Origin: Petrolisthes cinctipes | Taxonomy: Eukaryota; Arthropoda; Malacostraca; Decapoda; Porcellanidae | Assembly: GCA_033782935.1 (NCBI GenBank) | Contig: JAWQEG010000416.1 | Location: 310,001 to 374,000 of the forward strand | DNA length: 64,000 bases | Direction: 5' to 3' | Part shown: positions 46,389 to 56,727 of the stretch, piece by piece | Layout: the number at the start of each line of letters is the position of its first letter | Numbering within the stretch: the first letter of the stretch is position 1 | Notes under the pieces: model-generated | Databases searched by the model: none | What the model saw: the letters and a program-made list of their open reading frames with translations, nothing else | What the model was told of the DNA's origin: nothing | Translations under genes and position numbers: made by a program

Positions 46389-47861
46389 ATGGAGAGTGCG
46401 GATTCCTACTTGGAGGCCGACTTGGCAATGTCGGAGGAAGACGAGTCTCCAATTGAGGATCACTGGCCTGAGCTGCCTTCTCGCAACCCTCCCCCCCTCT
46501 CCTCGGTCACTCCGCAGCTCAGGTTGCAGCCGTCCACCTCCTCAACCTCTACCAAGCGACCTGTTGATGCCTCGTCCGACTCCTCGCAGGATTCCGATGG
46601 TGTGGACTGTTTGCCTCCAGCTGCCAAGACTGCCAAGGGTGCTTCAGCTGTGCACGACGTACCTTCTCTGCCTCACCCTGGTGTTTCTTCTTTGTATACC
46701 AACTCCTTGCCCTCGTCCAACCTTCCTGCTTTTGCCCCGAGAGATGCCTATGTCAAACTCTCCTTCTCTGGAAACCCATCTACGGACACAAAGCTGCGTT
46801 GGTTGTCTGATGTCAACAGGGCCTTCCAGTTGCAGCGTGAACTGGCTGAAGTCAAGATGGCTGCTGTCACCTCCCGGTTTGTCTACATCTCTAGGAAGCG
46901 TCAGGACATCATTGATAGAGTGAAGGCTGGTGAATTTTTATCTCTGCCTCTCATTCTTGAAGACTCACCTGAGAGGCCTCGTAAGTTCCCCAGCTACATC
47001 CTCACCCGTTTTCCTATTGATGTTGACCCGAAACTTGCCAAAGGATACCCTGGTGTGTACTTTGCCCGTCGTTTTTTCCAAGATGGTTCCCCCATTAGCC
47101 GTATTGTTGTTGTCTGGAGTCAACCCGATCCACCTCCAAATGAGATTTCCTTTGATTTCCTCCCTTGTCTTCCACCGTGTGAGGTGAGGAAACTTCATAA
47201 TGACCAGCCTTGGTGCTACAGGTGCTGGGGTGTGGGGCATATCTCCCGGTACTGTTCTGCCAGGCCGAAATGTGCATGGTGTGCGGCCGACCATGATTCC
47301 AAGACGTGTCCTGTCAGGGGTGAACCATCACGTCCTGCTGCCTCCACCTCTGAGCCTTCACCTCCTGAAGATACGTCTCGATGGAAGTGTCCACGATGCC
47401 TTCAGCCAGGGGTTAACGTGTGGCATGGATGTACTCGACGTAAGGTCCAGGATCGTGTCTCTACTATTGCTCCGCCTCCACCACCACCACCACCACCACC
47501 ACCTCCCCAGTCTGCTCCTCCTACCAGCCCTGCCTCACCTCCAGACCTGGCCCTCCGCAAGTCTGTTGCTACCCTCATGGCACGATGTACGGCTCTCGAA
47601 CACCGCTTTTCTGCCCTTGAAGCCAGGATTGATGGGCTGGTTGCCGCTCAGGCTGCCAATGACTCCAAACTCTCCACCTTGGTCGAGGCTCAGCAGGCCA
47701 TCATCTCAACTGTCACTACCCTTACCGAAAAGATGGATACTGTTGCATCTCGCCTTGAAAAGCTTTTCGAGTCAGTCCCTTCTCCTGGTCCATCATCTTC
47801 TCCAGGTCGCTCATCTGCCCCCACTCACCGGACTTCTACCTCCAAATACAGAGTTCGCTAG
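46389..47861 (+). CDS. LINE-A ORF1: nucleic-acid-binding protein with CCHC zinc knuckles
   Basis: About 490 residues from the first ATG (46389). The N-terminal third is acidic then Ser/Pro-rich. The middle has a conserved gag-like region (DAYVKLSFSGN, RWLSDVNRAFQLQRELAEVK). Zinc knuckles follow: CYRCWGVGHISRYC, CAWCAADHDSKTC, and a looser CPRC...WHGC. A run of 12 prolines (encoded near 47476-47512) precedes a C-terminal coiled-coil candidate from LMARCTALEHRFSALEARID to ASRLEKLFE. Such proteins coat the LINE RNA and support its assembly and reverse transcription. It ends TAG immediately followed by TGA. An open frame from an upstream TTG (46377) exists, but ATG 46389 is preferred. Confidence 0.93.
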   Translation: MESADSYLEADLAMSEEDESPIEDHWPELPSRNPPPLSSVTPQLRLQPSTSSTSTKRPVDASSDSSQDSDGVDCLPPAAKTAKGASAVHDVPSLPHPGVSSLYTNSLPSSNLPAFAPRDAYVKLSFSGNPSTDTKLRWLSDVNRAFQLQRELAEVKMAAVTSRFVYISRKRQDIIDRVKAGEFLSLPLILEDSPERPRKFPSYILTRFPIDVDPKLAKGYPGVYFARRFFQDGSPISRIVVVWSQPDPPPNEISFDFLPCLPPCEVRKLHNDQPWCYRCWGVGHISRYCSARPKCAWCAADHDSKTCPVRGEPSRPAASTSEPSPPEDTSRWKCPRCLQPGVNVWHGCTRRKVQDRVSTIAPPPPPPPPPPPPQSAPPTSPASPPDLALRKSVATLMARCTALEHRFSALEARIDGLVAAQAANDSKLSTLVEAQQAIISTVTTLTEKMDTVASRLEKLFESVPSPGPSSSPGRSSAPTHRTSTSKYRVR

Positions 47862-47862
47862 T

Positions 47863-50800
47863 GATTGCCGGCTGGATGTCATCTCCTGGAATGTATGTGG
47901 TATCACCAGTTATGCTAAGCTCACTCAACTCAAGGCCTATGTTTTTCGTCATCATCCCAGTGTTATTTTTCTCCAGGAGGCATTTCCAGGACGGCCGCTC
48001 GCTGCTGGGCAAGCTCCTCCTCTCTCAGGTTATGTGCCATATGTTCATCTGGTAAGGAATGGTCTCCTGACTTACATACATAGCTCCTTGCCACATCGCC
48101 TTCTCCGTACCTCCACTGATCCTGACATGACCTTTCAGCTATTTGAGGTTCTACCTGGGAATGGAGTACTCCAACTATGTAATGTCTATTCTGCCCCAGC
48201 TAGACTCACTCTTGAGGCTCTTCCTTCTCCAACAGTGCGTGGTATGGTGTATATGGGAGATTTTAATGCTCGGCATTCTGATTTGGGTGATGGTACTGGC
48301 TCTATTAATCGTAATGGTGTTCGTCTCCTTTCATACATCCGCAAGCATCATCTGACACACTGGGACACTGGCGGTGCCACTCATTGCCGGGGAGGTACTC
48401 TGGATTACATCCTCTCGTCTGGCCTGATAGCATCTCAGGTCCAGTGCTCCTCTGTGCCAGACTTATTCTCTGATCACATTGCTCTTCGGTTTCATTATTC
48501 TCTAACTGCTGGGTCGGGTCCTTCAGCCACTCGTTTGCGTATTGCTGTGCCCCCTAAATATTGCCCGACTTACATCTTATTTATGGCCCATGTATTCCCT
48601 ACATTTGACATATCATCAGCTGAACAGTTGTACTCTGATCTTGTATCTGCTACTCATGACTTTTATAGGCTATACGTCTCCCGGCCACACCTCCAGCATC
48701 GCCATACTGCCCACTCCTGGACGCTGGATGCACGTATACAGAAGGCAAAGGAGGAGGCTGAACGTGATGGCCTATTGTTTCAAGCCAACCCAACCCCTGA
48801 CCTACTCCATCGTTACCAGATGTCTAGGGACGCTTTAGTTGCCCTGCAGGATTGTGCTCACACTGAGTCTTGGCAGCGGTTCACCGACAGCATCAACCAG
48901 CAAACAAGTGTGGCTTCTATGTGGCACCTCATCCGTCGGGTTGTTAAAAAGACACCGGCCACTGCTCGTCATCACACTCCTGCCGACTATGCCAAACAAC
49001 TTGTCGATGCCTGGTCAGAACAATCTACCCAAGCCAGTCTACCCATCCACATACAAGATGCACTCGCTTCCCGTGCTGCTGTCCATCGGCTACGTCTAAT
49101 GTCTGCTCTGTTACAAGATGATGACGATGATGCAGAGGAGATAACTGAGGAGGAGTTGCGCCGTGCTCTCTCTCGGGGTAAAGCTTCTTCCCCTGGTGAT
49201 GATGGTATTACTTATGCTGTGCTGCGTCTACTTCAACAAGTTCCTGGGAACCCTCTACTTCGACTGTACAATCTTTGTCTTCGTGACGGTTGTGTACCAC
49301 GAGCCTGGACCAGCAGCACAATAATACCCATCCCTAAGCCCGGCACTGCGAAGTTCAGGCCTATTTCCCTTACTTCCTGTTTCTGTAAGGTTATGGAGAG
49401 AATCTTACTCAATCGTCTCATGTACAGACTGCAGGATCGCCTTTCTCCATGGCTGTTTGGTTTCCTTCCCCAGCGGAGCACACATCACTGCCTAGTCGAC
49501 CTGTACTCTCGCCTTTCCAGGGACAGTGTGGTGGCCTTCATTGACCTTCGAAGTGCCTTCGATGTTGCTAATAGAGACGTCATTTTGGATCAACTGGTTG
49601 ACTTTGGGATAAAGGGTAATCTACTACGGTGGATTCGGGGCTACCTGAGTAACAGGACCTCCCATGTGTTTTTCAGTGGTGCACTCAGTCCTTTGCGCAG
49701 TTTTCATCTTGGTACGCCTCAAGGTGGTGTTCTCAGCCCATTGTTATTTAATATTCTGATGCATCGGTTGCTCACTTCTCTCCCTGATATACCTGGAACT
49801 ACAATTACATGCTATGCTGATGATATCTGTGTTCATTCTACCTCACCAAGGGATCTCCAGCGGTTTCTTGACTCCTTCTCTGTGGTCTCCTTTCACTGTG
49901 GCATTATTGTCTCCCCAGATAAGAGCAGAATATTCACCTGCCGCCTTCCTCAAGCTCAGCCAGTGTTCACCATTGGAGGGACTGTCATTCCCATGTGTTC
50001 CCAGTACTGCTACCTGGGTGCGCCAGTCAATATTTGGCCGATTGTCCCTGCCAGACCTCAAGACCATCCCATTGTCCAGGACTTATTGGGTCGTCTCCAG
50101 CGCCGACTTACACCACTTCAATGGCTATCTAACAACTCCTCGGGCATCTCCATCCCAGTAGCCAGAACCATCTATATTGCTTTTATCCGTTCAGTTGTTG
50201 ATTACCTCTCCCCTGCTTTGATTCAACTTCCCAGGGCTACTCTGGAAACTTTAGAAAAATTTCAGAATAGAGCAATGAGAATAATTCTCGGCTGTCCAAT
50301 GTCGACCAGGATAGTGAACATGCAGCGTGAGTTGCGTCTTCCCCCATTAATAGAGAGAATTTATTGTAATGTTACTGGCTTCACTGTCAAGTGCCTCCAT
50401 TTCGCACATCTTTCACCCCATTACTCTCAGTTAGTCAGGACTTCTCTTAGACCAAACTACCCGGTCCCTCCCATACTGCCTGCTGGACGTACTCTTATAA
50501 GGTCTGTTTCCTCTGTGCTCCGTGGTCTTAATATAGATATAATGGTTGCAGACGTACCCCCAGGGCCCCCTCCATGGATGCTACCAACACCTGATGTGAG
50601 CTTTACACCTACTTCCAAGTCGGAGCTGCCTTCTCTACAGCGGCAGTTGGCTCTAGAACACATAGAAACAGTGACTTCCTCCATCACAGATCCATACTGC
50701 CTCTACACTGATGGCTCATTGCAGGTGGATGGTGCAGCAGGTTGTGCTGTTTTCTCGCCTGACCTGGAGTCACCTCCAGGGGGCTGGGTTGGCCGTCGTC

Positions 50801-51543
50801 TCTGTAACCACTCTAGCTCAACATTGTGTGAACTGTATGCCATTCTGGATGCTGTTAGTGTTGTTTGTCAACGTGGAGTGAATGCTGCCATTTTTTGTGA
50901 CTCCAAACCTGCCCTTCATTCCCTCTCTAGTGTTCAGCCCACACACTCTACTGTTGTTCAGCAGATTTTATCGTTTTTGGCCTTATTGCGTCATCGTAAA
51001 TTGACTGTCAAATTTTTATGGGTGCCATCCCATGTAGGTTTACGTCACAATGGTACAGTTGACAGACTCGCAAAGGAAGCCTGCCATCTGCCTCCTCGTG
51101 GTGCTGGACGTCCTCTCTCCCTGACATGTTACCTCTCTAAAGTCCGCTCCGCCGCTCTCCTCCCTGTACGGCGACGCAGGGATGCAGAGAGGCCCTTCAG
51201 CATCTCCATCACCCATTACGAGTCTGTATGCCGTCACAAATATTCCTACCGTCGTCGAGGCCTCATGGTTCGGAGGCACAATGTAGTCTCTGCTCGTTTG
51301 AGGCTTGGTTACCGGCCACCGTGGCAGGTTGCTTGGATGCAGGGTGAGCCTCGCTTCACTGAGTGTCGCTTGTGTCGAGCGCCTCGTGCTAACACTATAG
51401 AGCACTATTGCCTAGCCTGCCCCACTGTCCGACACTTGCTGCCCCAGGGCCTGCCACTTGATGTGGTTTGTCGACACCTGCTGAACCATCAGGTTCTGGA
51501 GGAACTTCTGGTGCGCCACCCTCGTTTTGGTGGATTTAAGTAG
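47863..51543 (+). CDS. LINE-A ORF2: endonuclease, reverse transcriptase, RNase H
   Basis: Homology begins LDVISWNVCGI right after ORF1 ends. An AP-like endonuclease follows: IFLQEAFPG, YMGDFNARHSDLG, FSDHIALRF. The RT has FRPISLTSCFCKVMERIL, FIDLRSAFDVANRDV (motif A), GTPQGGVLSPLLFNILMHRL and CYADDICVHST near 49811. RNase H has YTDGSLQVDGAAGCAVFSPD near 50704, CELYAILDAV, IFCDSKPALHSL and WVPSHVGLRHNGTVDRLAKE. A CRLC...HYCLAC zinc motif and a HPRFGGFK end follow. About 1,226 residues, no lesion. The frame is +1 to ORF1 and open back to an ATG at 47200, inside ORF1, but has no ATG near the homology start. Expression by frameshift or termination-reinitiation is therefore likely. RNase H points to the I-like group. 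Confidence 0.94.
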   Translation, partial: DCRLDVISWNVCGITSYAKLTQLKAYVFRHHPSVIFLQEAFPGRPLAAGQAPPLSGYVPYVHLVRNGLLTYIHSSLPHRLLRTSTDPDMTFQLFEVLPGNGVLQLCNVYSAPARLTLEALPSPTVRGMVYMGDFNARHSDLGDGTGSINRNGVRLLSYIRKHHLTHWDTGGATHCRGGTLDYILSSGLIASQVQCSSVPDLFSDHIALRFHYSLTAGSGPSATRLRIAVPPKYCPTYILFMAHVFPTFDISSAEQLYSDLVSATHDFYRLYVSRPHLQHRHTAHSWTLDARIQKAKEEAERDGLLFQANPTPDLLHRYQMSRDALVALQDCAHTESWQRFTDSINQQTSVASMWHLIRRVVKKTPATARHHTPADYAKQLVDAWSEQSTQASLPIHIQDALASRAAVHRLRLMSALLQDDDDDAEEITEEELRRALSRGKASSPGDDGITYAVLRLLQQVPGNPLLRLYNLCLRDGCVPRAWTSSTIIPIPKPGTAKFRPISLTSCFCKVMERILLNRLMYRLQDRLSPWLFGFLPQRSTHHCLVDLYSRLSRDSVVAFIDLRSAFDVANRDVILDQLVDFGIKGNLLRWIRGYLSNRTSHVFFSGALSPLRSFHLGTPQGGVLSPLLFNILMHRLLTSLPDIPGTTITCYADDICVHSTSPRDLQRFLDSFSVVSFHCGIIVSPDKSRIFTCRLPQAQPVFTIGGTVIPMCSQYCYLGAPVNIWPIVPARPQDHPIVQDLLGRLQRRLTPLQWLSNNSSGISIPVARTIYIAFIRSVVDYLSPALIQLPRATLETLEKFQNRAMRIILGCPMSTRIVNMQRELRLPPLIERIYCNVTGFTVKCLHFAHLSPHYSQLVRTSLRPNYPVPPILPAGRTLIRSVSSVLRGLNIDIMVADVPPGPPPWMLPTPDVSFTPTSKSELPSLQRQLALEHIETVTSSITDPYCLYTDGSLQVDGAAGCAVFSPDLESPPGGWVGRRLCNHSSSTLCELYAILDAVSVVCQRGVNAAIFCDSKPALHSLSSVQPTHSTVVQQILSFLALLRHRKLTVKFLWVPSHVGLRHNGTVDRLAKEACHLPPRGAGRPLSLTCYLSKVRSAALLPVRRRRDAERPFSISITHYESVCRHKYSYRRRGLMVRRHNVVSARLRLGYRPPWQVAWMQGEPRFTECRLCRAPRANTIEHYCLACPTVRHLLPQGLPLDVVCRHLLNHQVLEELLVRHPRFGGFK

Positions 51544-51730
51544 GTCATGATGTAAATATTTGTCTGTATGCTTGTGCTTCATTCTGTTATGTTTTCGTGT
51601 TGTGTGTGTGTGTGCGCATGTGTGTGTGCTTGTGTGTGTGTGTGGTCATTGGGTTCTTGTGAGTCCTGCCTACCCTTGTGTACTGTTGTCTGCCTATTGA
51701 CTGACGCTACGGCGCAATGAATTTAAAAAA

Positions 51731-52073
51731 ACTTACCATTCATGGGTAAACTTGCCGGCGAAATGACATGACTCTGACTGCTTGGTATTTTTCCGTAAAT
51801 CTTGACACTGTTATTTCAGGGCTTCGCGGCACGAACAACTCGACTTTCAGTCTATCGAAACCCCAACCCCAATATATACAAATAGTTGCGCAATAGTGTT
51901 AACGGGCGATAAAATGCCCATTAACACTATTGCTCTTTAAGGATAATTACACATTAACGCTAATGGTCTAGAGCACTTTGTTCATTAACCATACTGGGCA
52001 GAGTGAATTGCCCACTTGGAAAAACTTGGCCATTAACGCTAGTGGGCAACCACTAACGGTAATGGCCAATTTT
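51731..52073 (+). repeat. Z and X repeats, copy 1
   Basis: Z1 starts TTCATGGGTAAACTTGCCGG at 51739. X1 (51885-52073) starts around TAACGGGCGATAAAATGCCC and ends with the CATTAACGCTAGTGGGCAAC palindrome. Z2 lies at 52412, a 673-bp offset. The order Y-Z-X occurs twice, showing a tandem dimer that predates LINE-A. Confidence 0.86.
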
Positions 52074-52224
52074 GATCACGTTCGCGATACATTATACACC
52101 TATGGGCGGTGGAATATACCGTTAGGGCTGAAAGCAGTTCAAACCAGTTTCATTAGACACAACATCCTGTGAAAAGTGCTGAGTAGGAATCTTCCATGCT
52201 GAGCTACTGATTGCTAGATTCACT
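52074..52224 (+). repeat. Y repeat, copy 2
   Basis: Near-identical to 45921-46080 but without the ~10-bp CAGCGAGAGG block. It is followed by unrelated AT-rich sequence (52225-52411) that has no counterpart in copy 1. Confidence 0.9.
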
Positions 52225-52411
52225 CTGTAATTATGCGAAGATCATCTGAATAAATGCATTTTTATCAAAGATTGTTTTATTTGTTCACACACATTCATTT
52301 CATTAATTTATAAAAAGGGTAAAAATAACTGGCCGAATGCTTGATCTTCACACCCCTCTAATGCAACTCTCTCTAAATTTATTTATGTTTTTATCAATGA
52401 AGGATACTCCG

Positions 52412-52745
52412 TTCATGGGTAAACTTGCCGGCGAAATGACATGACTCTGAGTCACTGCGTGGTATTTTTCCGTAAATCTTGACACTGTGACTCGATGACG
52501 TAATTTTCGAATCTGCTCCGGGGAGGCGGTGGCTTCGAATCCCACCCCCTTGGTATTTGTTCAAGGTGTTTCACTGCACGGCACGAACAACTCGACTTCT
52601 AGTCTATCGAAACCCCGAACAGATATATACAAATAGTTACGCAATAGTATTAACGGGCGATAAAATGCCCATTAACACTAATGCGCAATTTTCGTTGCCC
52701 AGTAAAAATGCGTTGCCCATTAGCGTTAATGTGTCATTATCCTTA
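52412..52745 (+). repeat. Z and X repeats, copy 2
   Basis: Z2 matches Z1 through ATGACATGACTCTGA and TTTTTCCGTAAATCTTGACA. It carries an extra ~90-bp block (about 52490-52575), then rejoins at GGCACGAACAACTCGACTT. X2 matches TAACGGGCGATAAAATGCCC and then GTTGCCCAGTAAAAATGCG, which X1 lacks but the inverted copy at 43665 has. The AT microsatellite starts 8 bases later. Confidence 0.85.
52510..52560 (+). other. tRNA T-arm-like segment (possible B box)
   Basis: GGAGGCGGTGGCTTCGAATC followed by CCACC resembles the variable arm and T-arm of a tRNA-Leu or tRNA-Ser, with GGCTTCGAATCC close to the RNA polymerase III B box. No matching acceptor stem, D arm or anticodon arm is seen upstream, so this is not an intact tRNA. 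It may be a relic of a tRNA-derived retroposon or chance. Confidence 0.35.
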
Positions 52746-52751
52746 CCGGGT

Positions 52752-52910
<159 letters not shown>

Positions 52911-53063
52911 TCATGTGTGGGTATGTATGTATGTCCTCACGTATATGTATTTTTCTCCCATATGTTTTTGTGTCTATTTGTTTTCATTCCTATTTTTACC
53001 ATTATTGTTTTATTGTAATATGTAAATTTTCAGCTTACCAGCTGCTACTACTTAGTAAACCGA

Positions 53064-53064
53064 A

Positions 53065-53096
<32 letters not shown>
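53064..53096. repeat. (ATT)n microsatellite
   Basis: About eleven ATT units followed by an ACACACAGACACA stretch. Confidence 0.95.
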
Positions 53097-53097
<1 letters not shown>

Positions 53098-53099
53098 AC

Positions 53100-54849
<1,750 letters not shown>

Positions 54850-55810
54850 ACGTGAGTGACTGACAGCGGTCAGCCCTCAGAACCTGCTCTCGAGATTTAC
54901 ACTGACGTCATCATCCACCTGCGTGGTGGAGAGGTGTTCTGGCTCTCCCTCACCCCCCCCCCCCTCGAACCTACCTTCTCGTCTTTCTTTTACCTAGGGT
55001 CTGGTATGGTGATCAGGAATTCATCGAGTTTTTTCTTAAATGTTGATAGTGGTCAGTCTAATTGGCGTAAATTTTTCGGCAGACAGTTGAATAGTTTGGG
55101 ACCATGCACAGTGAAGGACTTTTCCTAGAGAGTGGTAACATGTGGATACTTATTGTTTAACTTTGGGAGAACACATAATGGTCCACGTCTGCCTGTGTCC
55201 TTCACTTGGATAGTATTGGGGTGGTTAAGGTTCGGTGCGTGTCGGTTGATAATTTTCCAGATGTATATTATGAAATATCTTTCCTTTCTGCACTCCAGTG
55301 AGTAAAGTTTTTAGATATTTAAGTCTGTCCCAGTAATTCATGTCATCTATGTTTTGTAATTTGTTAGTAAAGGTTCTTTGTACTGCTTCTATTTTCCGTA
55401 TCTGTCCAATATTGGTTGGGTTCCATAATTGGCAGCAATATTCTATTATTGGTAATACCATCGTTTTAAACAGCGTAATCATAGCATGGGGTTCCCTGGT
55501 TTTAAAGGAACGTAAGATCCATCCAGTCTGTTGTTTGGCTTTATTCACCATATTGTCTATTTGAGTGTCAAAATCTGCTTTGTTGCTCATAATGATGCCT
55601 AGGTCTCGTATCTCTGTTTTCTTTTGTATGGTTTGTCCGGCCGGATCTCGGTAAATAAAGTCGAGTGGTTCGTGTCTGGGGTGAGTATACCTAAGTAGTT
55701 TGCACTTTGATGAGTTGAACTCCATCTTGTTGTATTGAGCCCAGCTGTATATTTTTGTAAGGTCGTTCTGCATTTTTTTGCAATCTTCAATCGTCTGTAC
55801 TCTGCCAATC
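54850..55810 (-). pseudogene. LINE-C ORF2, C-terminal part (after the MULE insertion)
   Basis: Continues the RT directly after the active site: MIGRVQTIEDCKKMQNDLTK, SWAQYNKMEFNSSKCKLLRY, then IMSNKADFDTQIDNMVNKAK and VLPIIEYCCQLWNPTNIGQ, the thumb and C-terminal region of CR1/jockey-like LINE reverse transcriptases. After ENYQPTRTEP a one-base shift moves the rest to another frame (NHPNTIQVKDTGRRGPLCVL), followed by a stop and then GPKLFNCLPKNLRQLD, the usual family end. The N-terminal part lies at 62547-64000, on the other side of the MULE. Confidence 0.88.
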
Positions 55811-55819
55811 ATCCGGGTG

Positions 55820-56668
55820 GTATATTTACACTTTCTGGTAGAATATAAACATAGGGGAAATTACAGCCAATCAGAGCCCGCGGAGCCCAGTAATGACGTC
55901 ATAGAAAGTATTGCCAGCTAAATGCCACGAAAACACCTCTGCAATTTCAGATTTCACGGGTTCTACAGAATATCTATATTAGTGTTAAACGTATGTATTT
56001 AGTATACATCACTAATTTAACACATTATTTTCAGATGAGACTCATTCAATAAATATTCCTGTAGTTTTTTTTTAGATGTCTTTTGGTAATGATGCGCACT
56101 GTTCATTAATTCCATCTCACAAAGTCGATAATAATTTCATCAGTTTTATATATTACTAGCAACATTGGGAAACTCTTATGCTATTAAATGCATATCACAT
56201 AAAAAAATAATGTAGATATATATGTTTTGTACCAAATTGTATGAAGTACACAAAATACAAGATTCGAGTGTTAAATCTAATGGTTTGTGACCACAGAGCT
56301 ACAAATCTAGAGCGCTTAACCCTGTGTTATTAGAGAGGGGAGGAGTGTCACAAGTCGGCGGCCATTTTGAATAGCCCATTGGCGCGCGCTTTGAACTCCC
56401 GTACGTACTTGTATAGTTTGTTTCTATCCACAGTTATATTGTGAGTCACTATAATGTAGTTAATATACCATATCACCAATAAAAGACCGAATAAATGAAA
56501 TAATATCTTACCCTGGCATAAGCTACCAGGCTGGCGGGTTGAGGGGATGGGCTATCTGTCATGGCCGCCAACCCACTTCCGGTGGTGACACACCAAAGGG
56601 GGGGGGGGGTGGAGCTCTATGTTTATAGCTCTGTGTTTGTGACCCTGTTCTGTGTTAGAGAGTTACGT
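55820..56668 (+). repeat. MULE left terminal inverted repeat
   Basis: Matches the reverse complement of 62034-62537 base for base with few changes, ending near GAGAGTTACGTT. It includes the 344-bp MITE insertion (56292-56635) and its 8-bp duplicate; without them its length is about 495 bp, equal to the right TIR. Confidence 0.93.
56292..56635. mobile_element. 344-bp hAT-like MITE inside the MULE TIR
   Basis: Ends CACAGAGCTACAAATCTAGAGC... cut short here: the first 14 bases CACAGAGCTACAAA pair with the right end CACAGAGCTATAAA. Flanked by the 8-bp duplicate TTTGTGAC (56284-56291 and 56636-56643), which fits the hAT preference nTnnnnAn. The opposite TIR near 62065 has the empty site. A G run of ~10 lies near the right end. 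On the minus strand a short ATG frame (MTDSPSPQPASLVAYAR) ends at AGG/GTAAGA, possibly a first exon left from an autonomous parent. Confidence 0.9.
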
Positions 56669-56727
56669 TACAGAGCCACCGCGCATTCACACCAGCCCTG
56701 TGTGCACTGTAACTGTTGGTACGAACA

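Larger units (their letters stand above)
46095..51730 (+). mobile_element. LINE-A: full-length I-like non-LTR retrotransposon
   Basis: A 5,636-bp element between perfect 15-bp target duplicates ACTTACCATTCATGG (46080-46094 and 51731-51745). It has a GT-rich 5' UTR of ~294 bp, ORF1 with CCHC knuckles, ORF2 with endonuclease, RT and RNase H, a ~190-bp 3' UTR with TG repeats, and a short A-rich tail. Near the end, GACGCTACGGCGC can form a C(UACG)G tetraloop hairpin. Both ORFs are open and all catalytic motifs are present, so this copy may be recently active. A truncated relative of the same family lies at 45059-45200. Confidence 0.95.

Noticed and set aside
46069..46389. Hydrophobic 106-codon frame before LINE-A ORF1
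   Set aside because: Comes from the GT-rich 5' UTR; the Val/Phe/Leu/Cys-rich composition is due to TGTT repeats.
52490..52575. Intact tRNA gene
   Set aside because: Only a T-arm-like part is visible; no acceptor stem, anticodon arm or proper A box could be paired.
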